A stretch of 64,000 nt of DNA from Ruminococcus_G sp050944435 (lineage in GTDB: Bacteria > Bacillota > Clostridia > Lachnospirales > Lachnospiraceae). The stretch spans positions 26,478 to 90,477 of the forward strand of contig JBMNRB010000012.1 of the NCBI GenBank assembly GCA_050944435.1, in the 5' to 3' direction. The position numbers were made by a program, and so were the translations under genes. A model generated the notes under the pieces. That model saw only the letters and a list, made by a program, of their open reading frames with translations. It made no database searches and was not told the DNA's origin. Below are positions 24,672-33,783 of this stretch, piece by piece (positions within the stretch are counted from its first letter, which is position 1; the number at the start of each line of letters is the position of its first letter).

Positions 24672-26121
24672 CTCTATCTCCTGACGTCCTTTTTATACTT
24701 CTGGATATTTTTCCCTTTTCCACCACGTAAATGCAATCACACAGTTCCACCATTTCTTCTATATTGGGTGAACTGTAAATGATTGCAACCCCATTCTGAC
24801 ATATTTCTGTCAGATAACTTCGGATGTATTTTCGCAGATCCACTTCTGCCGGCATAGCCGGGGCATCCATCAAAAGTATTTTCATATCTGCCATTTTCCA
24901 GCGATATAGCGCAATCATCATCCGTTCATTATGATCCAGCAGATACAGGGGACTTTTTAGTTTGCGCTGACTCAGAAAAAGACCGGATTTTCTCTTCATC
25001 GCGTAACGAACCAGCCGGCGGTTAATTACGCCTCCCCCATACTGCCATGGCTTATACAGCTCTATCTGCAGATTTTCTTCCACTGATAAATCAAGGAACA
25101 CGTTTTCCCGCGCACTGTTTCTGCTGATGTAACGGATTCCCCGCCTGGCCGCCTCCCTTTCCTGAAAGGGCGTTACCTCCTGATGTTCCACATACAGTTT
25201 TCCGCCTTCCAGTTCATACTTGCCCCGCAGCAATAATAAGATCTTTTCCATTGTTTCAAATTTTTCATTCACAAAACCGATGATCTCTCCTCGGTTCAGA
25301 CAGAAGCTTAAATCCTCCACAATTCCCGGCGATTTCAGATGAAAAGCATCCATCACCGTTTCCTGCTGCCGATAACTTTTCCTTGAGGGACGGGCGTTTT
25401 CCTCTGATCCCGTCATCACCTTGTAAAGAAGTCCCGGTTTTACCTCTTTCATATAAAAAGTTCCCGCTTTATCTCCCTTTCTTATTACCATAACCCTTTC
25501 GCTGAGCGCTTTTGCCCGTAAAAGATCCGTATGCATAATCAGAAAACTGACCCCTTTTTCTTTCAGCATGCCAATCATTTTTTCGTATGCGCCATATTCC
25601 TCTTCCGAATAAGAAGCGTCAATCCGGTCTATAATAATCAGTCTGGCGCCTGAATAAGAAGCCACAGCCAGCTCAAACAAATGCCGCTGACAAAGACTCA
25701 TCTCTGAAACAAAACAATCAGGATCCAGGGAAAGCCCGTATTCCTCTGACAGATACCACAGGTGCTGCCGGGCTCTCTGCCAGTTGACCAGCAGACGGCC
25801 CTCCCTTTTGTACATCAAGATAAAATTCTCTTCGATACTGCGCTGGGGAAACAGACGGCTTTCCTGATTTATCAGGTAAATTCCCTTTTTTTGTCCATCG
25901 TATACCGAAGAGATTTTTATCTCTTCTCCATCTATCCACATTCTTCCCTGAAGCATTTTCTCCTGACCGGACAATATCCGGATCAGGCTGTTTCTCTCCA
26001 TGCCGTCCATCCCCAGCACTCCCAGAACCTCGCCTCTGAAAATATAAAAAGAAAGGGGACATACGGCGTTTTCCGCCATGGATAAGGCTTTAATCTTTTC
26101 TGCCCGAAACCGCTCATACAT
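24658..26121 (-). CDS. Degenerate RbsA-like double ABC protein lacking ATPase motifs
   Basis: About 487 residues with the overall RbsA layout, but the catalytic residues are gone. Domain 1 Walker A reads GMDGMERNS (37-45), lacking the GxGK core; the signature is SEMSLCQ (139-145) and Walker B is IIIDRIDAS, with the catalytic Glu replaced by Arg166. In domain 2, GFVNEKFETME (282-292) replaces Walker A, LLDHNERMM replaces the signature, and LLMDAPAMP has Ala420 in place of Glu. The frame is long, open and uniformly coding, so it is kept as a protein rather than decaying. The start at 26121 follows AAAGGAGG and overlaps the kinase gene by 8 bases. Coupling to kinase and permease suggests a regulatory, not motor, role. 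Confidence 0.85.
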   Translation of the reverse strand: MYERFRAEKIKALSMAENAVCPLSFYIFRGEVLGVLGMDGMERNSLIRILSGQEKMLQGRMWIDGEEIKISSVYDGQKKGIYLINQESRLFPQRSIEENFILMYKREGRLLVNWQRARQHLWYLSEEYGLSLDPDCFVSEMSLCQRHLFELAVASYSGARLIIIDRIDASYSEEEYGAYEKMIGMLKEKGVSFLIMHTDLLRAKALSERVMVIRKGDKAGTFYMKEVKPGLLYKVMTGSEENARPSRKSYRQQETVMDAFHLKSPGIVEDLSFCLNRGEIIGFVNEKFETMEKILLLLRGKYELEGGKLYVEHQEVTPFQEREAARRGIRYISRNSARENVFLDLSVEENLQIELYKPWQYGGGVINRRLVRYAMKRKSGLFLSQRKLKSPLYLLDHNERMMIALYRWKMADMKILLMDAPAMPAEVDLRKYIRSYLTEICQNGVAIIYSSPNIEEMVELCDCIYVVEKGKISRSIKRTSGDRDEQM

Positions 26122-27162
26122 CCGGATTCCTCCTTTTGAAATCATAAATTTTAGGAAGCCAGATTTCCACCGTCGTTCCGCATCCCTCTGCACTGGTAAT
26201 CTCCATCCCGTATTCTTCTCCATAATAGAATTTGATCCTCTGAAGAACGTTTTGCAGGGCAATCCCCTCTCCCCGGGATTTTTTCTGTCTCGCTCCGGTA
26301 TCGGTAAAACTGTTGACCGCTTCCAATTTCTGTTTCATTACTCTTAACTGTTCCTGGGGTATCCCCACTCCATCATCGCTGACAATGATGATCAGACGGT
26401 TCTGCGTGGTAAAGGCCCGTATAATAATCTCTCCCGTCCCCACTTTGCTTTCCAGACCATGATGAATGGCATTCTCTACAATAGGCTGTATGGTCAGCAC
26501 CGGCATCATATAAGACATCAGATAGTCATCCGTCTCATCATATATTTTGGTAACTTTAAATTTGTCCCGAAAACGATACTGCTGGATGATCAGATAACTG
26601 TCTACATTTTCCATCTCCTCCGCCAGCGTCGCCATTTCCCCGGGACGGCTTATATTATAGCGAAACAGCGTGGCCAGCGCCTCGTTCATTTTGGCAATTT
26701 CTTCATTTCCCTGAAGAATCGCCTTGCTGCGGATAGTTTCCAGGGTATTATACAAAAAATGAGGATTGATCTGGCTTTGCAGTACGTGAATCGTAGCTTC
26801 CGTGGAAAGAAGCTGGGCTTTTTGCTCCCGGTTGATTAACTCAGTGATGCCGGCAAACAGCCGTTCAGAATAATCAGACCCCACGATTCATCCAACTTTT
26901 CTATGAGCCCGTCAATATCCTCATTTTCATTGGCGCTGTTCAGGAGGCGGTTCAGCTTTACCGCCGGAATTACCCACTTTTTGATTAAGTAGACAAAGAT
27001 CCCAGAAAGTCCCAGCGCAGTTACGGCGCTGCAGATTTCCGCCCCGCCAAAGCCCTGCAGGCACCCGTCTGCAATCCCGGCCAGAAACTGCAAAAGCAGA
27101 AGCAGGGCGCCAAAAGCCAAAACTGCAATGTCCTTCTTGTTAAACAGCTCTTCTGATTTCAT
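26114..27162 (-). pseudogene. YesM-type sensor histidine kinase, interrupted by a single-base frameshift
   Basis: Two overlapping frames encode one kinase. The N-terminal frame (27162-26836) gives two membrane helices with only a short loop and ends after LIEKLDESWG; the other (26884-26114, opening at a GTG) continues GSDYSERLFAGITEL and includes the phosphorylation box INPHFLYNTLE, N-box QPIVENAIHHGLE and G-box DDGVGIP. They would join if the G-run at 26879-26882 (four G on the minus strand) had five. The joined protein is about 350 residues. It lacks any extracellular sensor domain, unusual for YesM kinases, so sensing probably depends on a membrane partner such as the neighbouring permease. 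The response regulator gene ends 12 bases upstream. Assembly error, real inactivation or two separate polypeptides are all possible. Confidence 0.82.
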
Positions 27163-27173
27163 AAATCACTCCC

Positions 27174-28790
27174 TTATTTCTGCTCGAATTTCCGGTATTC
27201 CACCGGTTTGATTCCCACCGTCTTGGTAAAGGTTTTGCTGAAAAATTTCGTATCTGTATAACCGACTTTCCCGGCAATGGAACTTACACTCATATGGGTT
27301 TCCCGAAGCAGGCGTTTCGCCTCCTCCATACGCACTTTAATCATATAGTTGGTAATGGTCATTCCCGTCTGATTCTTAAACAGGGTACTCAGATAAACGG
27401 GATTTAAGCAGACCATCTTTCCGATCTCCTCCAAGGACAGTTTCTGCGCATAATTTTTTTCAATATATTCCTTGACCTCACGAATTGGCCTGGCTTCAAA
27501 ACTTTTCTGAACATCATTGCAGGCCTCCATCACTTTCATGGCGTAATCCGCCAGATACTGACGGCATCCTTTCAGAGAAATACAGCTGTTGATCTTCCAG
27601 ATCCAGTTTTCCTTCTGGGGCAGCCGCTGCTTATCTATAAGGTCATTTTCCAATACCACCTCTTCGACAAGATCCATCCACAGCCTGGCCATCTGATAAA
27701 TGGTCCAGGGTTCCTTTGATTCTCCATGGAAATATGGCCGCAATAAATCATCCAGACAGGAAGCCGCCTGCTCTGCATTCAGCTCAAACACCGCTTTTCT
27801 GGCACGCTGCTGGATATCCGCAGGAATGGCTGCCTGACCATAAAGCTGACGTTCCGTCAACTCAGAAGCTTCGATGATTCTTTTATCTCCCAAAAGAATC
27901 CTGTTATTGACTGCTGCCTGGGCAGTGCGAAAGGACAAAGGGAATTCCTCTTGTCTGTCCGCCGGCAGACCGATCCCCAAAGTGACATTGAACACTTTAT
28001 ATTTCTCATTATCTTCTTTTAACAGCTGTAGCAGATACTTCTTTTTCTGCTCCATGGGCTGATGTATCTTTAAATCATAGTTAAAAGCAATGTATCCCTG
28101 AGATTTTTCATAGAAATATTCTGCGTCATAACTGTCGCTTTTCAGTTTCGTTGTATATTTTTCACACATGTTTTCCAATAAGGAAGAATATGCCGCAAAA
28201 TCCACCTGTTCCTGCTCCAGAAAGTCCAGTTTTATGGCCAGCACCTGATACAGACACCCTTCCACGGGGCGAACCGGAGCATTCTCCCCCGTCAATGCCA
28301 GTGTATTTTCATCAATATACTGTTCGTACAGCAGCTTTTTCAGGTATTCCCTGCGGATCCTGCTTGTCTGCTCCACAAATTTTTGCTGCAGATCTTCATC
28401 CTCCCGCTGCTTTTTTGTATCCAGATGTTTCTTGTGATTCAGCCGGTTTAACAGCCTGGCAAGTTCTTCCTGTTTGATCGGTTTCAAAAGATAATCCTGA
28501 ACGCCGAACTGCAGCGCCGTCTTGGCATACTCAAAATCACGATACCCACTGATCACGATGAATTCCGTCTTCTCCATAGTCTGCTTTACCTTTTCTATCA
28601 ACTCCAATCCTGTCATACCCGGCATACGAATATCGGAAATCACCACATCCGGTTCCTGCTCAATAATCAGACGGTAGGCCGCCAGGCCGTCCGTGGCCTG
28701 TCCGACAATTTCCACATCCAGTTCCCGAATCAAATAAGCAATTAAGTCTACAATATCTTTTTCATCGTCTGCAATCAGTACCTTTAACAT
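27174..28790 (-). CDS. AraC-type response regulator (YesN family)
   Basis: A 538-residue DNA-binding response regulator. The receiver domain has VLIADDEKD, the phospho-acceptor Asp53 in ISDIRMPGMTG, and VISGYRDF and LLKPIKQEE at the usual Thr/Ser and Lys positions. A long central region (about 130-430) of unknown fold is typical of YesN proteins. The C-terminus is a double helix-turn-helix AraC domain (LSLEEIGKMVCLNPVYLSTLFKNQTG ... VSSIAGKVGYTDTKFFSKTFTKT). It is first in the minus-strand cluster with the YesM-type kinase, the degenerate ABC pair and dehydrogenases, and probably activates the sugar genes downstream. A TATAAT-like -10 lies at 28885-28890, without a clear -35. Confidence 0.92.
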   Translation of the reverse strand: MLKVLIADDEKDIVDLIAYLIRELDVEIVGQATDGLAAYRLIIEQEPDVVISDIRMPGMTGLELIEKVKQTMEKTEFIVISGYRDFEYAKTALQFGVQDYLLKPIKQEELARLLNRLNHKKHLDTKKQREDEDLQQKFVEQTSRIRREYLKKLLYEQYIDENTLALTGENAPVRPVEGCLYQVLAIKLDFLEQEQVDFAAYSSLLENMCEKYTTKLKSDSYDAEYFYEKSQGYIAFNYDLKIHQPMEQKKKYLLQLLKEDNEKYKVFNVTLGIGLPADRQEEFPLSFRTAQAAVNNRILLGDKRIIEASELTERQLYGQAAIPADIQQRARKAVFELNAEQAASCLDDLLRPYFHGESKEPWTIYQMARLWMDLVEEVVLENDLIDKQRLPQKENWIWKINSCISLKGCRQYLADYAMKVMEACNDVQKSFEARPIREVKEYIEKNYAQKLSLEEIGKMVCLNPVYLSTLFKNQTGMTITNYMIKVRMEEAKRLLRETHMSVSSIAGKVGYTDTKFFSKTFTKTVGIKPVEYRKFEQK

Positions 28791-28932
28791 GCTTTTCTCC
28801 CCATTATATTTTCACATACACTCCACGCATTTTACGCAAGTGATCTTAATATAAACTTCCTCTTCTGTCCATTGTCTTCTACCTATTATAATGTCTGTCC
28901 TTCCCGTTTCCCTCCTTTCCCTTCTTTCCCAA

Positions 28933-28972
28933 AAAACAGTCATGCCGCCTTTTGAAAGGGCATGACTGTTTT
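28933..28972 (-). terminator. Terminator after the GntR gene
   Basis: A 14-bp stem AAAACAGTCATGCC with its complement, a 12-base loop and a minus-strand run of six T. It closes the operon that ends with the GntR gene and separates it from the response regulator gene at 28790. Confidence 0.85.
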
Positions 28973-28980
28973 TCTTCTTA

Positions 28981-29643
28981 TTATTCAAAATAATCCGGAT
29001 ACAGCTGACGAAACAGCGTTTCCCGCTCCGCCGTCTCTTTGTGGTCATGGTGACGATCCATGATTTCCTGAAGATCGTCCTCCTTCCCCTGTTCAATACA
29101 TTCTACAATCTTGAGATGTTCCTCCAGAGAAGGCTCCATGGTTCCCGGCCGCCGCATGTCCAGCATTCTCACCCTGTTATTATGAGCATGGGAATTTTCA
29201 ATAATCTTCCAAATCTGTTCATGGCCCGCCACCCGGAATAAGGATTCATGGAAATGATCATCCTGCCGGACAAATTCCACAATATCTCCTTTTCGCACTG
29301 CGGACGACATAAAGTAGACGGCTTCATCCACCGCATCCCGCACCGGCGTCTTTTCGCTACACAGCTGCAGACAGATATCCGTATCCAGCAAATGACGCAT
29401 ATAGGCCACTTCCGTTGCCAGCTTAAAATTAATCTTTGCCACGTACGTTCCATTTTGCGGATAGATCGTCACCAGTCCGTCTGTCTCCAGACGCAGAAGC
29501 GCTTCACGGATCGGTGTGCGGCTGACGCCGAATTTTTCAATCAGCTCCGGTTCATGAATATGAAAGCCCGGTTCCAGCATTAAATACTGAATCTCGTCTT
29601 TTAATATGCGATATACTTCAATACTGCTTTTTCGCTTTGCCAT
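28981..29643 (-). CDS. GntR family transcriptional regulator, FadR/FCD subfamily
   Basis: About 220 residues. The N-terminal winged helix-turn-helix is clear (VYRILKDEIQYLML, ELIEKFGVSRTPIREALLRLETDGLV, then the wing PQNGTYVAKI). The C-terminal all-helical FCD ligand domain has the expected metal or ligand pattern, with HFHESLFRVAGHEQIW and EEHLKIVECIEQG. The start at 29643 follows AAAGGAAA by about 12 bases. It is the last gene of the aminotransferase/B12-mutase operon, a normal place for a local regulator. FCD regulators bind small carboxylates or amino compounds, so it may sense the pathway substrate. TTAATATATTAA palindromes at 36979 and 38154 are candidate operators, with a related AT site at 29671-29690. 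Confidence 0.9.
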   Translation of the reverse strand: MAKRKSSIEVYRILKDEIQYLMLEPGFHIHEPELIEKFGVSRTPIREALLRLETDGLVTIYPQNGTYVAKINFKLATEVAYMRHLLDTDICLQLCSEKTPVRDAVDEAVYFMSSAVRKGDIVEFVRQDDHFHESLFRVAGHEQIWKIIENSHAHNNRVRMLDMRRPGTMEPSLEEHLKIVECIEQGKEDDLQEIMDRHHDHKETAERETLFRQLYPDYFE

Positions 29644-29670
29644 GTAACTTTTGTTTCCTTTCTGCATCTT

Positions 29671-29690
29671 ATGTACTAATATATCACATT
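29671..29690 (-). promoter_or_regulatory. AT-rich site resembling the TTAATATATTAA operators
   Basis: The sequence ATGTACTAATATATCACATT between the EamA and GntR genes shares TAATATAT with the palindromes at 21474, 36979 and 38154. It could be a weaker autoregulatory site; AT-richness makes chance resemblance possible. Confidence 0.3.
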
Positions 29691-29703
29691 TTCGTCCATA
29701 TAG

Positions 29704-30549
29704 CTATTCTTTTGCCCTTTCAGTTTCCGTCTTTTTCACTGTCGGCATGCTGCGCAGGATGACTGCCAGGAGAACCATCGCTCCTCCGGCCATGGTGGCC
29801 GGTCCAATGGATTCATTCCCCAAAAGCATTACCCAAATGGGATTTAGAATCGCCTCCAGAACGGTCATCACCGTAGCTTCCAAAGCTCCCACATAAAGAA
29901 TGGCTTTGGAGTACAGGATATAAGCAAGACCCAACTGGAAAACCCCCAGAAACAGAACCAGACCTATATTTTTCATCTCCCATTCCACATGCCCGAAGAA
30001 AGGAAACATAAAAACAAATGCGGCAAGATTCCCCCAAAAAACATTCTGCAGCGGGGACACTTTGGCGTCCGCCCGCATAAACACATTCATCGCGGCGAAA
30101 CATACGCCGGACATCAGCGCCACCAGATCACCCAGAAGATGGCCTCCTGACAATCCGTCATAAAAGAAAATGAAAAGACCTGCAAATATCATCACAATGG
30201 AAATCCGATCTCTTCTGGTGACCCGTTCCCCCAGTACATAATATCCCAGTATCGCTGAGTAAACCGGCGAGGTATATTGAAGCAAAATAGCGTTGGCCGC
30301 TGTGGTCAGTTTGGTGGCGATCACGGTCATACAGATCAGGCCGGTATAGGAAAATACCGCCAGAATCTGATACTTTCCCCGGGGAAGCCGGGGTTTTTTG
30401 ATGACTGCCAGCATGACAGCCGCCGCAATCAATCCCCGGATCCCGGTGATGGCAAATCCATTCCAGGACATACTCTTGACACAGATACCGGCAAAGCTCC
30501 ACAAGACTGACGCCCCCAGCAGCATCAAAATTCCCCGATTCCGATTCAC
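29704..30549 (-). CDS. EamA/DMT family transporter
   Basis: A 281-residue drug/metabolite transporter with about ten helices made of two EamA repeats, each ending in a Pro/Gly-rich helix (LQYTSPVYSAILGYYVLGERV; TVLEAILNPIWVMLLGNESIG). Members export or import amino acids, amines and related metabolites. It sits between the aldehyde dehydrogenase (23 bases upstream) and the GntR gene in the same operon, so it probably moves a substrate or product of that pathway. Direction and substrate cannot be read from sequence. Confidence 0.88.
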   Translation of the reverse strand: MNRNRGILMLLGASVLWSFAGICVKSMSWNGFAITGIRGLIAAAVMLAVIKKPRLPRGKYQILAVFSYTGLICMTVIATKLTTAANAILLQYTSPVYSAILGYYVLGERVTRRDRISIVMIFAGLFIFFYDGLSGGHLLGDLVALMSGVCFAAMNVFMRADAKVSPLQNVFWGNLAAFVFMFPFFGHVEWEMKNIGLVLFLGVFQLGLAYILYSKAILYVGALEATVMTVLEAILNPIWVMLLGNESIGPATMAGGAMVLLAVILRSMPTVKKTETERAKE

Positions 30550-30572
30550 CGCTTTCTCTCCTTTTTGCTTCT

Positions 30573-31967
30573 TTAGGCAAAGGCGCCCTTCATGGCGTAA
30601 ACCTTAATGTAACTGAATTCTTCCAGAGAGATGCTTAACCCCTCTCTTCCAATGCCGCTTTGCTTGTATCCGCCAAAGGGCTGATCCAGATGACGGTATC
30701 CGCCGCTTCCATTGACAACTGCGGCGCCGGCCTTCAGCTTACGTCCCACCCGGAAAGCCCGGTTCATATCCTTCGTCATCAGACCGGAAGACAGTCCATA
30801 TACAGAATTGTTGGCAATCTCCACTGCCTCATCCTCTGTATCAAAGGGAATCAGAGGAAATACCGGACCGAATACTTCCATATTGGATGCAATATCCATA
30901 TCTTTGCTCACATCCAAAAGCACCGTCGGTTCTATCCGGGCTCCTTCCCGCATTCCTCCATACGCCAGCCGAGCTCCCTGGGAAACCGTGCGTTCAATCT
31001 GTGATTCTACTTCTGCCGCCGCTTTTTCGCTGACAAGAGCTGTTACCACAGCATTTTCATCCTGCGCAGATCCCCGGGGCAATTCCTTCAGACGCTTTAT
31101 CAGCTCTTCCGCCAGGGCGTCATAGATACTGCGCTGAACCAGAAATCGTTTGGACGAACAGCAAACCTGACCATTGTTTTCCATCCGGCTGTTTACCATC
31201 TCATCCAGAGCCTTATCAAGATCTGCATCTTCAAAAATCAGGAAGGCGTCGTTGCCGCCCAATTCCAGAAACATCCTTTTTAACGTATCCGCGCCGTCCC
31301 TTGTGAGCTGCTTTCCTGCGGCTGTACTTCCTGTCATGCTGATAGCCGCCACCTGGGGATTTTTCAGCACACATTCCGTAAGAACATTCCTCTCGCATAC
31401 AAGAAATTTCACAACGCCAGAGGGAATTCCAGCTTCGTCAGCCAATTTCTGCAGCGCCAGCACTGCCAGCGGATTGGACGACGGCGCTTTTACTATCACA
31501 GCGTTTCCCATGATCAGAGCCGGTGCAATTTTCTGGAAAGTAAGCTCTATGGGGAAATTAAAAGGAATGATACAGGCAATCACACCCAGAGGCTCCCTGC
31601 GGGTGAACACCAGATCCTTCTCAAAACCGGGTCCGTTGTCTGCCAGAACTTCTCCGTAAAGATGCTTTGCTCTCTCCACAGCTCCCCTGAGAAGCTTGAT
31701 TCCATCCTCGGTTTCCACTCTGGCCTGCTGGATAGGCTTGGCCATTTCCTGTGAAGAAAGCTGAGAAATCTGTTCTCCATTGGCCTCCAGAAGGTCTGCA
31801 AACCGATACAGGATTTCCCCCCGTTCATATAAGGGCATCTCTTCCCACAGCGGCTGAGCGTACAGGGCGCTGTTTACTATTTCTGTCATCTGTTCTGCGC
31901 CAACCAGCTCCACCTGCTCAATTCTTTCACCAGTCTGGGGATTTACTACCTCCAACATTTTGCTCAT
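30573..31967 (-). CDS. NAD(P)-dependent aldehyde dehydrogenase (succinate-semialdehyde dehydrogenase-like)
   Basis: A 464-residue member of the aldehyde dehydrogenase superfamily, which oxidises an aldehyde to the carboxylic acid. Catalytic parts are in place: oxyanion Asn137 in IPFNFP, the GSTAAGKQ coenzyme segment, general base Glu235 in LELGGND and nucleophile Cys269 in NNGQVCC. The C-terminal PFGGYKQSGIGREG stretch fits the succinate-semialdehyde/lactaldehyde group. The neighbouring class III aminotransferase would make a semialdehyde, so this enzyme is the natural next step, oxidising it to a dicarboxylate or hydroxy acid. AGGAG precedes the start. Confidence 0.9.
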   Translation of the reverse strand: MSKMLEVVNPQTGERIEQVELVGAEQMTEIVNSALYAQPLWEEMPLYERGEILYRFADLLEANGEQISQLSSQEMAKPIQQARVETEDGIKLLRGAVERAKHLYGEVLADNGPGFEKDLVFTRREPLGVIACIIPFNFPIELTFQKIAPALIMGNAVIVKAPSSNPLAVLALQKLADEAGIPSGVVKFLVCERNVLTECVLKNPQVAAISMTGSTAAGKQLTRDGADTLKRMFLELGGNDAFLIFEDADLDKALDEMVNSRMENNGQVCCSSKRFLVQRSIYDALAEELIKRLKELPRGSAQDENAVVTALVSEKAAAEVESQIERTVSQGARLAYGGMREGARIEPTVLLDVSKDMDIASNMEVFGPVFPLIPFDTEDEAVEIANNSVYGLSSGLMTKDMNRAFRVGRKLKAGAAVVNGSGGYRHLDQPFGGYKQSGIGREGLSISLEEFSYIKVYAMKGAFA

Positions 31968-31997
31968 CGCCGTAACTCCTTTCCTTCTCTCAATCCT

Positions 31998-33761
31998 TTA
32001 CAGTTCTGCCATTTGCATCACTGTCTTTATAATGTCATTTTCTGAATGAATTCCAATTTCTGCCAGCTTGTCTGCAATCTCTACCGGTTCGGAATCTCCC
32101 GGAAGAATCGCGTTTAATTTTCCGCCCATGAAAATCCAGTAGGTTCTTCCCCTTTCTTTTGCCAGGGCAATCAGTTGGCGGCCATAGTCCAACGCCTGTC
32201 CGTTGTGGCAGCTTATGCCAATGAACGGCGTGTCTTCTTCATCTGCCAGATCCAGCATATCCACCGGATCCATGTCCACGCCGGCATTTACCGTATGGGC
32301 GCCCATTTCTTTGAGAACGCCTTCCACCAGCACCAGACCGTAGGTATGGGCATCTCCGGATCCCAGCACCACCTTTTTGCCGGTCAGAGAACCGCGCATC
32401 TTCTTTTCATCCAGCTGTGCCAGGATTTCCTGTTTCATCTGCATGGTCTGGCGCACCAGCACCGTAGTATAAAATGGTTTTACTTCCACGTTATCCGTGC
32501 CGTAGGTGGTGGCGTGAAACATCTGTTCAAAACGAATGGGGTTCATCGCCGCCAACACCAGCAGCATTTCCACCGGATCCTCTGTATCAATCCCTGCCAG
32601 CCGAAAACCTTCCAGGCAGTTTTCGAACAGTCTGCGGCCTTTTTCTGCCATTTCATCCCGCATTTTTTCCAGGGGGTCGAAATTAAAGTAAGGCATCCAT
32701 TCCTCCGCCTTTTCTTCCGCCCGTTTTCCGGCTGCAAAGATATCCTCCAGCTCCTGAAGGGTGGGAACTTTGATCTTCTCTGTAATGGAGACCGGATTCA
32801 CTCCCAGTCCCATATGATACTTTTTCTCCACCAGAATCTCAAAAAGCATCTCCGGTACCGACACGCCGTAATTGCCATGGATATCATGATCCCACTGCAG
32901 ATTGGTGGAACCGTTTAAATAGCGCAGCACCGGCTGATCCTCCGTGGACAATACCTGGTGAAGGGCCATGGCGATGGCGCATCGAGTGTCGTTTTCACTG
33001 AGAAGCCCGCCAAATCCGATAACATACCTGGCTCCGCACAAAGTCGTACAGATATAATGTTCCAGCATGGCATAGCCGATATAAGAGGCGCAGTCCATAA
33101 AATATCCGGCATATCCATCATCCAGATAAGTCTTTACCTCAAAATATTCATCCTTTTTGGATGCCACCACGCCCAGGGCCCGAACCATATTGCAGATACG
33201 CTCCACATCATCGTTGTATCCGTAAAAGTCCCAGTTGAACTGGCAGAACTCTCCAATGGTGGGAGATCCCGATTCAATGGCCATAATGGTATTAGCCAGA
33301 CCGTTGGGAGAAGCCAGATGATAATCATTAAAGGATACGTCTATGGGGCATGCCCCCTGCTGCGCTTCATAATCTTCCGGGGTATACATGCCGTAACTGG
33401 TGGTGGCCGGCGCATTTTCCCTATATTCCGGCGGCAGCGCCACCAGTCCGTTTGGAATGGACTGGATGGAATGAATCATCATTCCCGTCCGGCGTGAAAA
33501 CTCATACAGCTGCTTCTCCGCCTCCACCTGTTCCTCCAGCGTGGCCAGACCCAACAGAATGTTCCAATAAATCTCTCCGTTCTTTGTCAGTTCCCGTTTC
33601 ATCTGCGCATGGTTTTTATATTTACTCTGGCTGCGGATAAATCCTCCCCGGCCAGCTTTTATTTTCTTTCCGATTTCAAGTCCCTCCGCCAGCATTTTTT
33701 TCCCATCGGGGTGAGCCTTAGGCTTCAGACTGCGAAGGTATTCCAGATCTGCCTGATTCAT
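31998..33761 (-). CDS. Coenzyme B12-dependent mutase, glutamate-mutase-like with fused B12-binding domain
   Basis: About 587 residues. The C-terminal domain (about 455-587) is a B12-binding fold with the base-off motif DxHxxG as Asp470-Ala-His472-Thr-Tyr-Gly475, followed by GISCHNG and WIFMGGKL at the loop positions. The long N-terminal part resembles the catalytic TIM-barrel subunit of carbon-skeleton mutases such as glutamate mutase (segments GACPIDVSFNDYHLASPNGLANTI, SPTIGEFCQFNWDFYG). Glutamate mutase is usually two separate chains, so this is a fused form. The start at 33761 follows AAGGAG by 7 bases; an ATG at 33779 has no site. A HyuA-like ASKHA gene ends 22 bases upstream. The substrate is unknown; amino-acid or dicarboxylate rearrangement is inferred. 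Confidence 0.78.
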   Translation of the reverse strand: MNQADLEYLRSLKPKAHPDGKKMLAEGLEIGKKIKAGRGGFIRSQSKYKNHAQMKRELTKNGEIYWNILLGLATLEEQVEAEKQLYEFSRRTGMMIHSIQSIPNGLVALPPEYRENAPATTSYGMYTPEDYEAQQGACPIDVSFNDYHLASPNGLANTIMAIESGSPTIGEFCQFNWDFYGYNDDVERICNMVRALGVVASKKDEYFEVKTYLDDGYAGYFMDCASYIGYAMLEHYICTTLCGARYVIGFGGLLSENDTRCAIAMALHQVLSTEDQPVLRYLNGSTNLQWDHDIHGNYGVSVPEMLFEILVEKKYHMGLGVNPVSITEKIKVPTLQELEDIFAAGKRAEEKAEEWMPYFNFDPLEKMRDEMAEKGRRLFENCLEGFRLAGIDTEDPVEMLLVLAAMNPIRFEQMFHATTYGTDNVEVKPFYTTVLVRQTMQMKQEILAQLDEKKMRGSLTGKKVVLGSGDAHTYGLVLVEGVLKEMGAHTVNAGVDMDPVDMLDLADEEDTPFIGISCHNGQALDYGRQLIALAKERGRTYWIFMGGKLNAILPGDSEPVEIADKLAEIGIHSENDIIKTVMQMAEL

Positions 33762-33783
33762 CACTTCACTCCTTATCACATTT

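Noticed and set aside
28812..29096. A 94-codon minus-strand open frame
   Set aside because: It overlaps the GntR gene 3' end in another frame and crosses a strong terminator; its composition is arbitrary.
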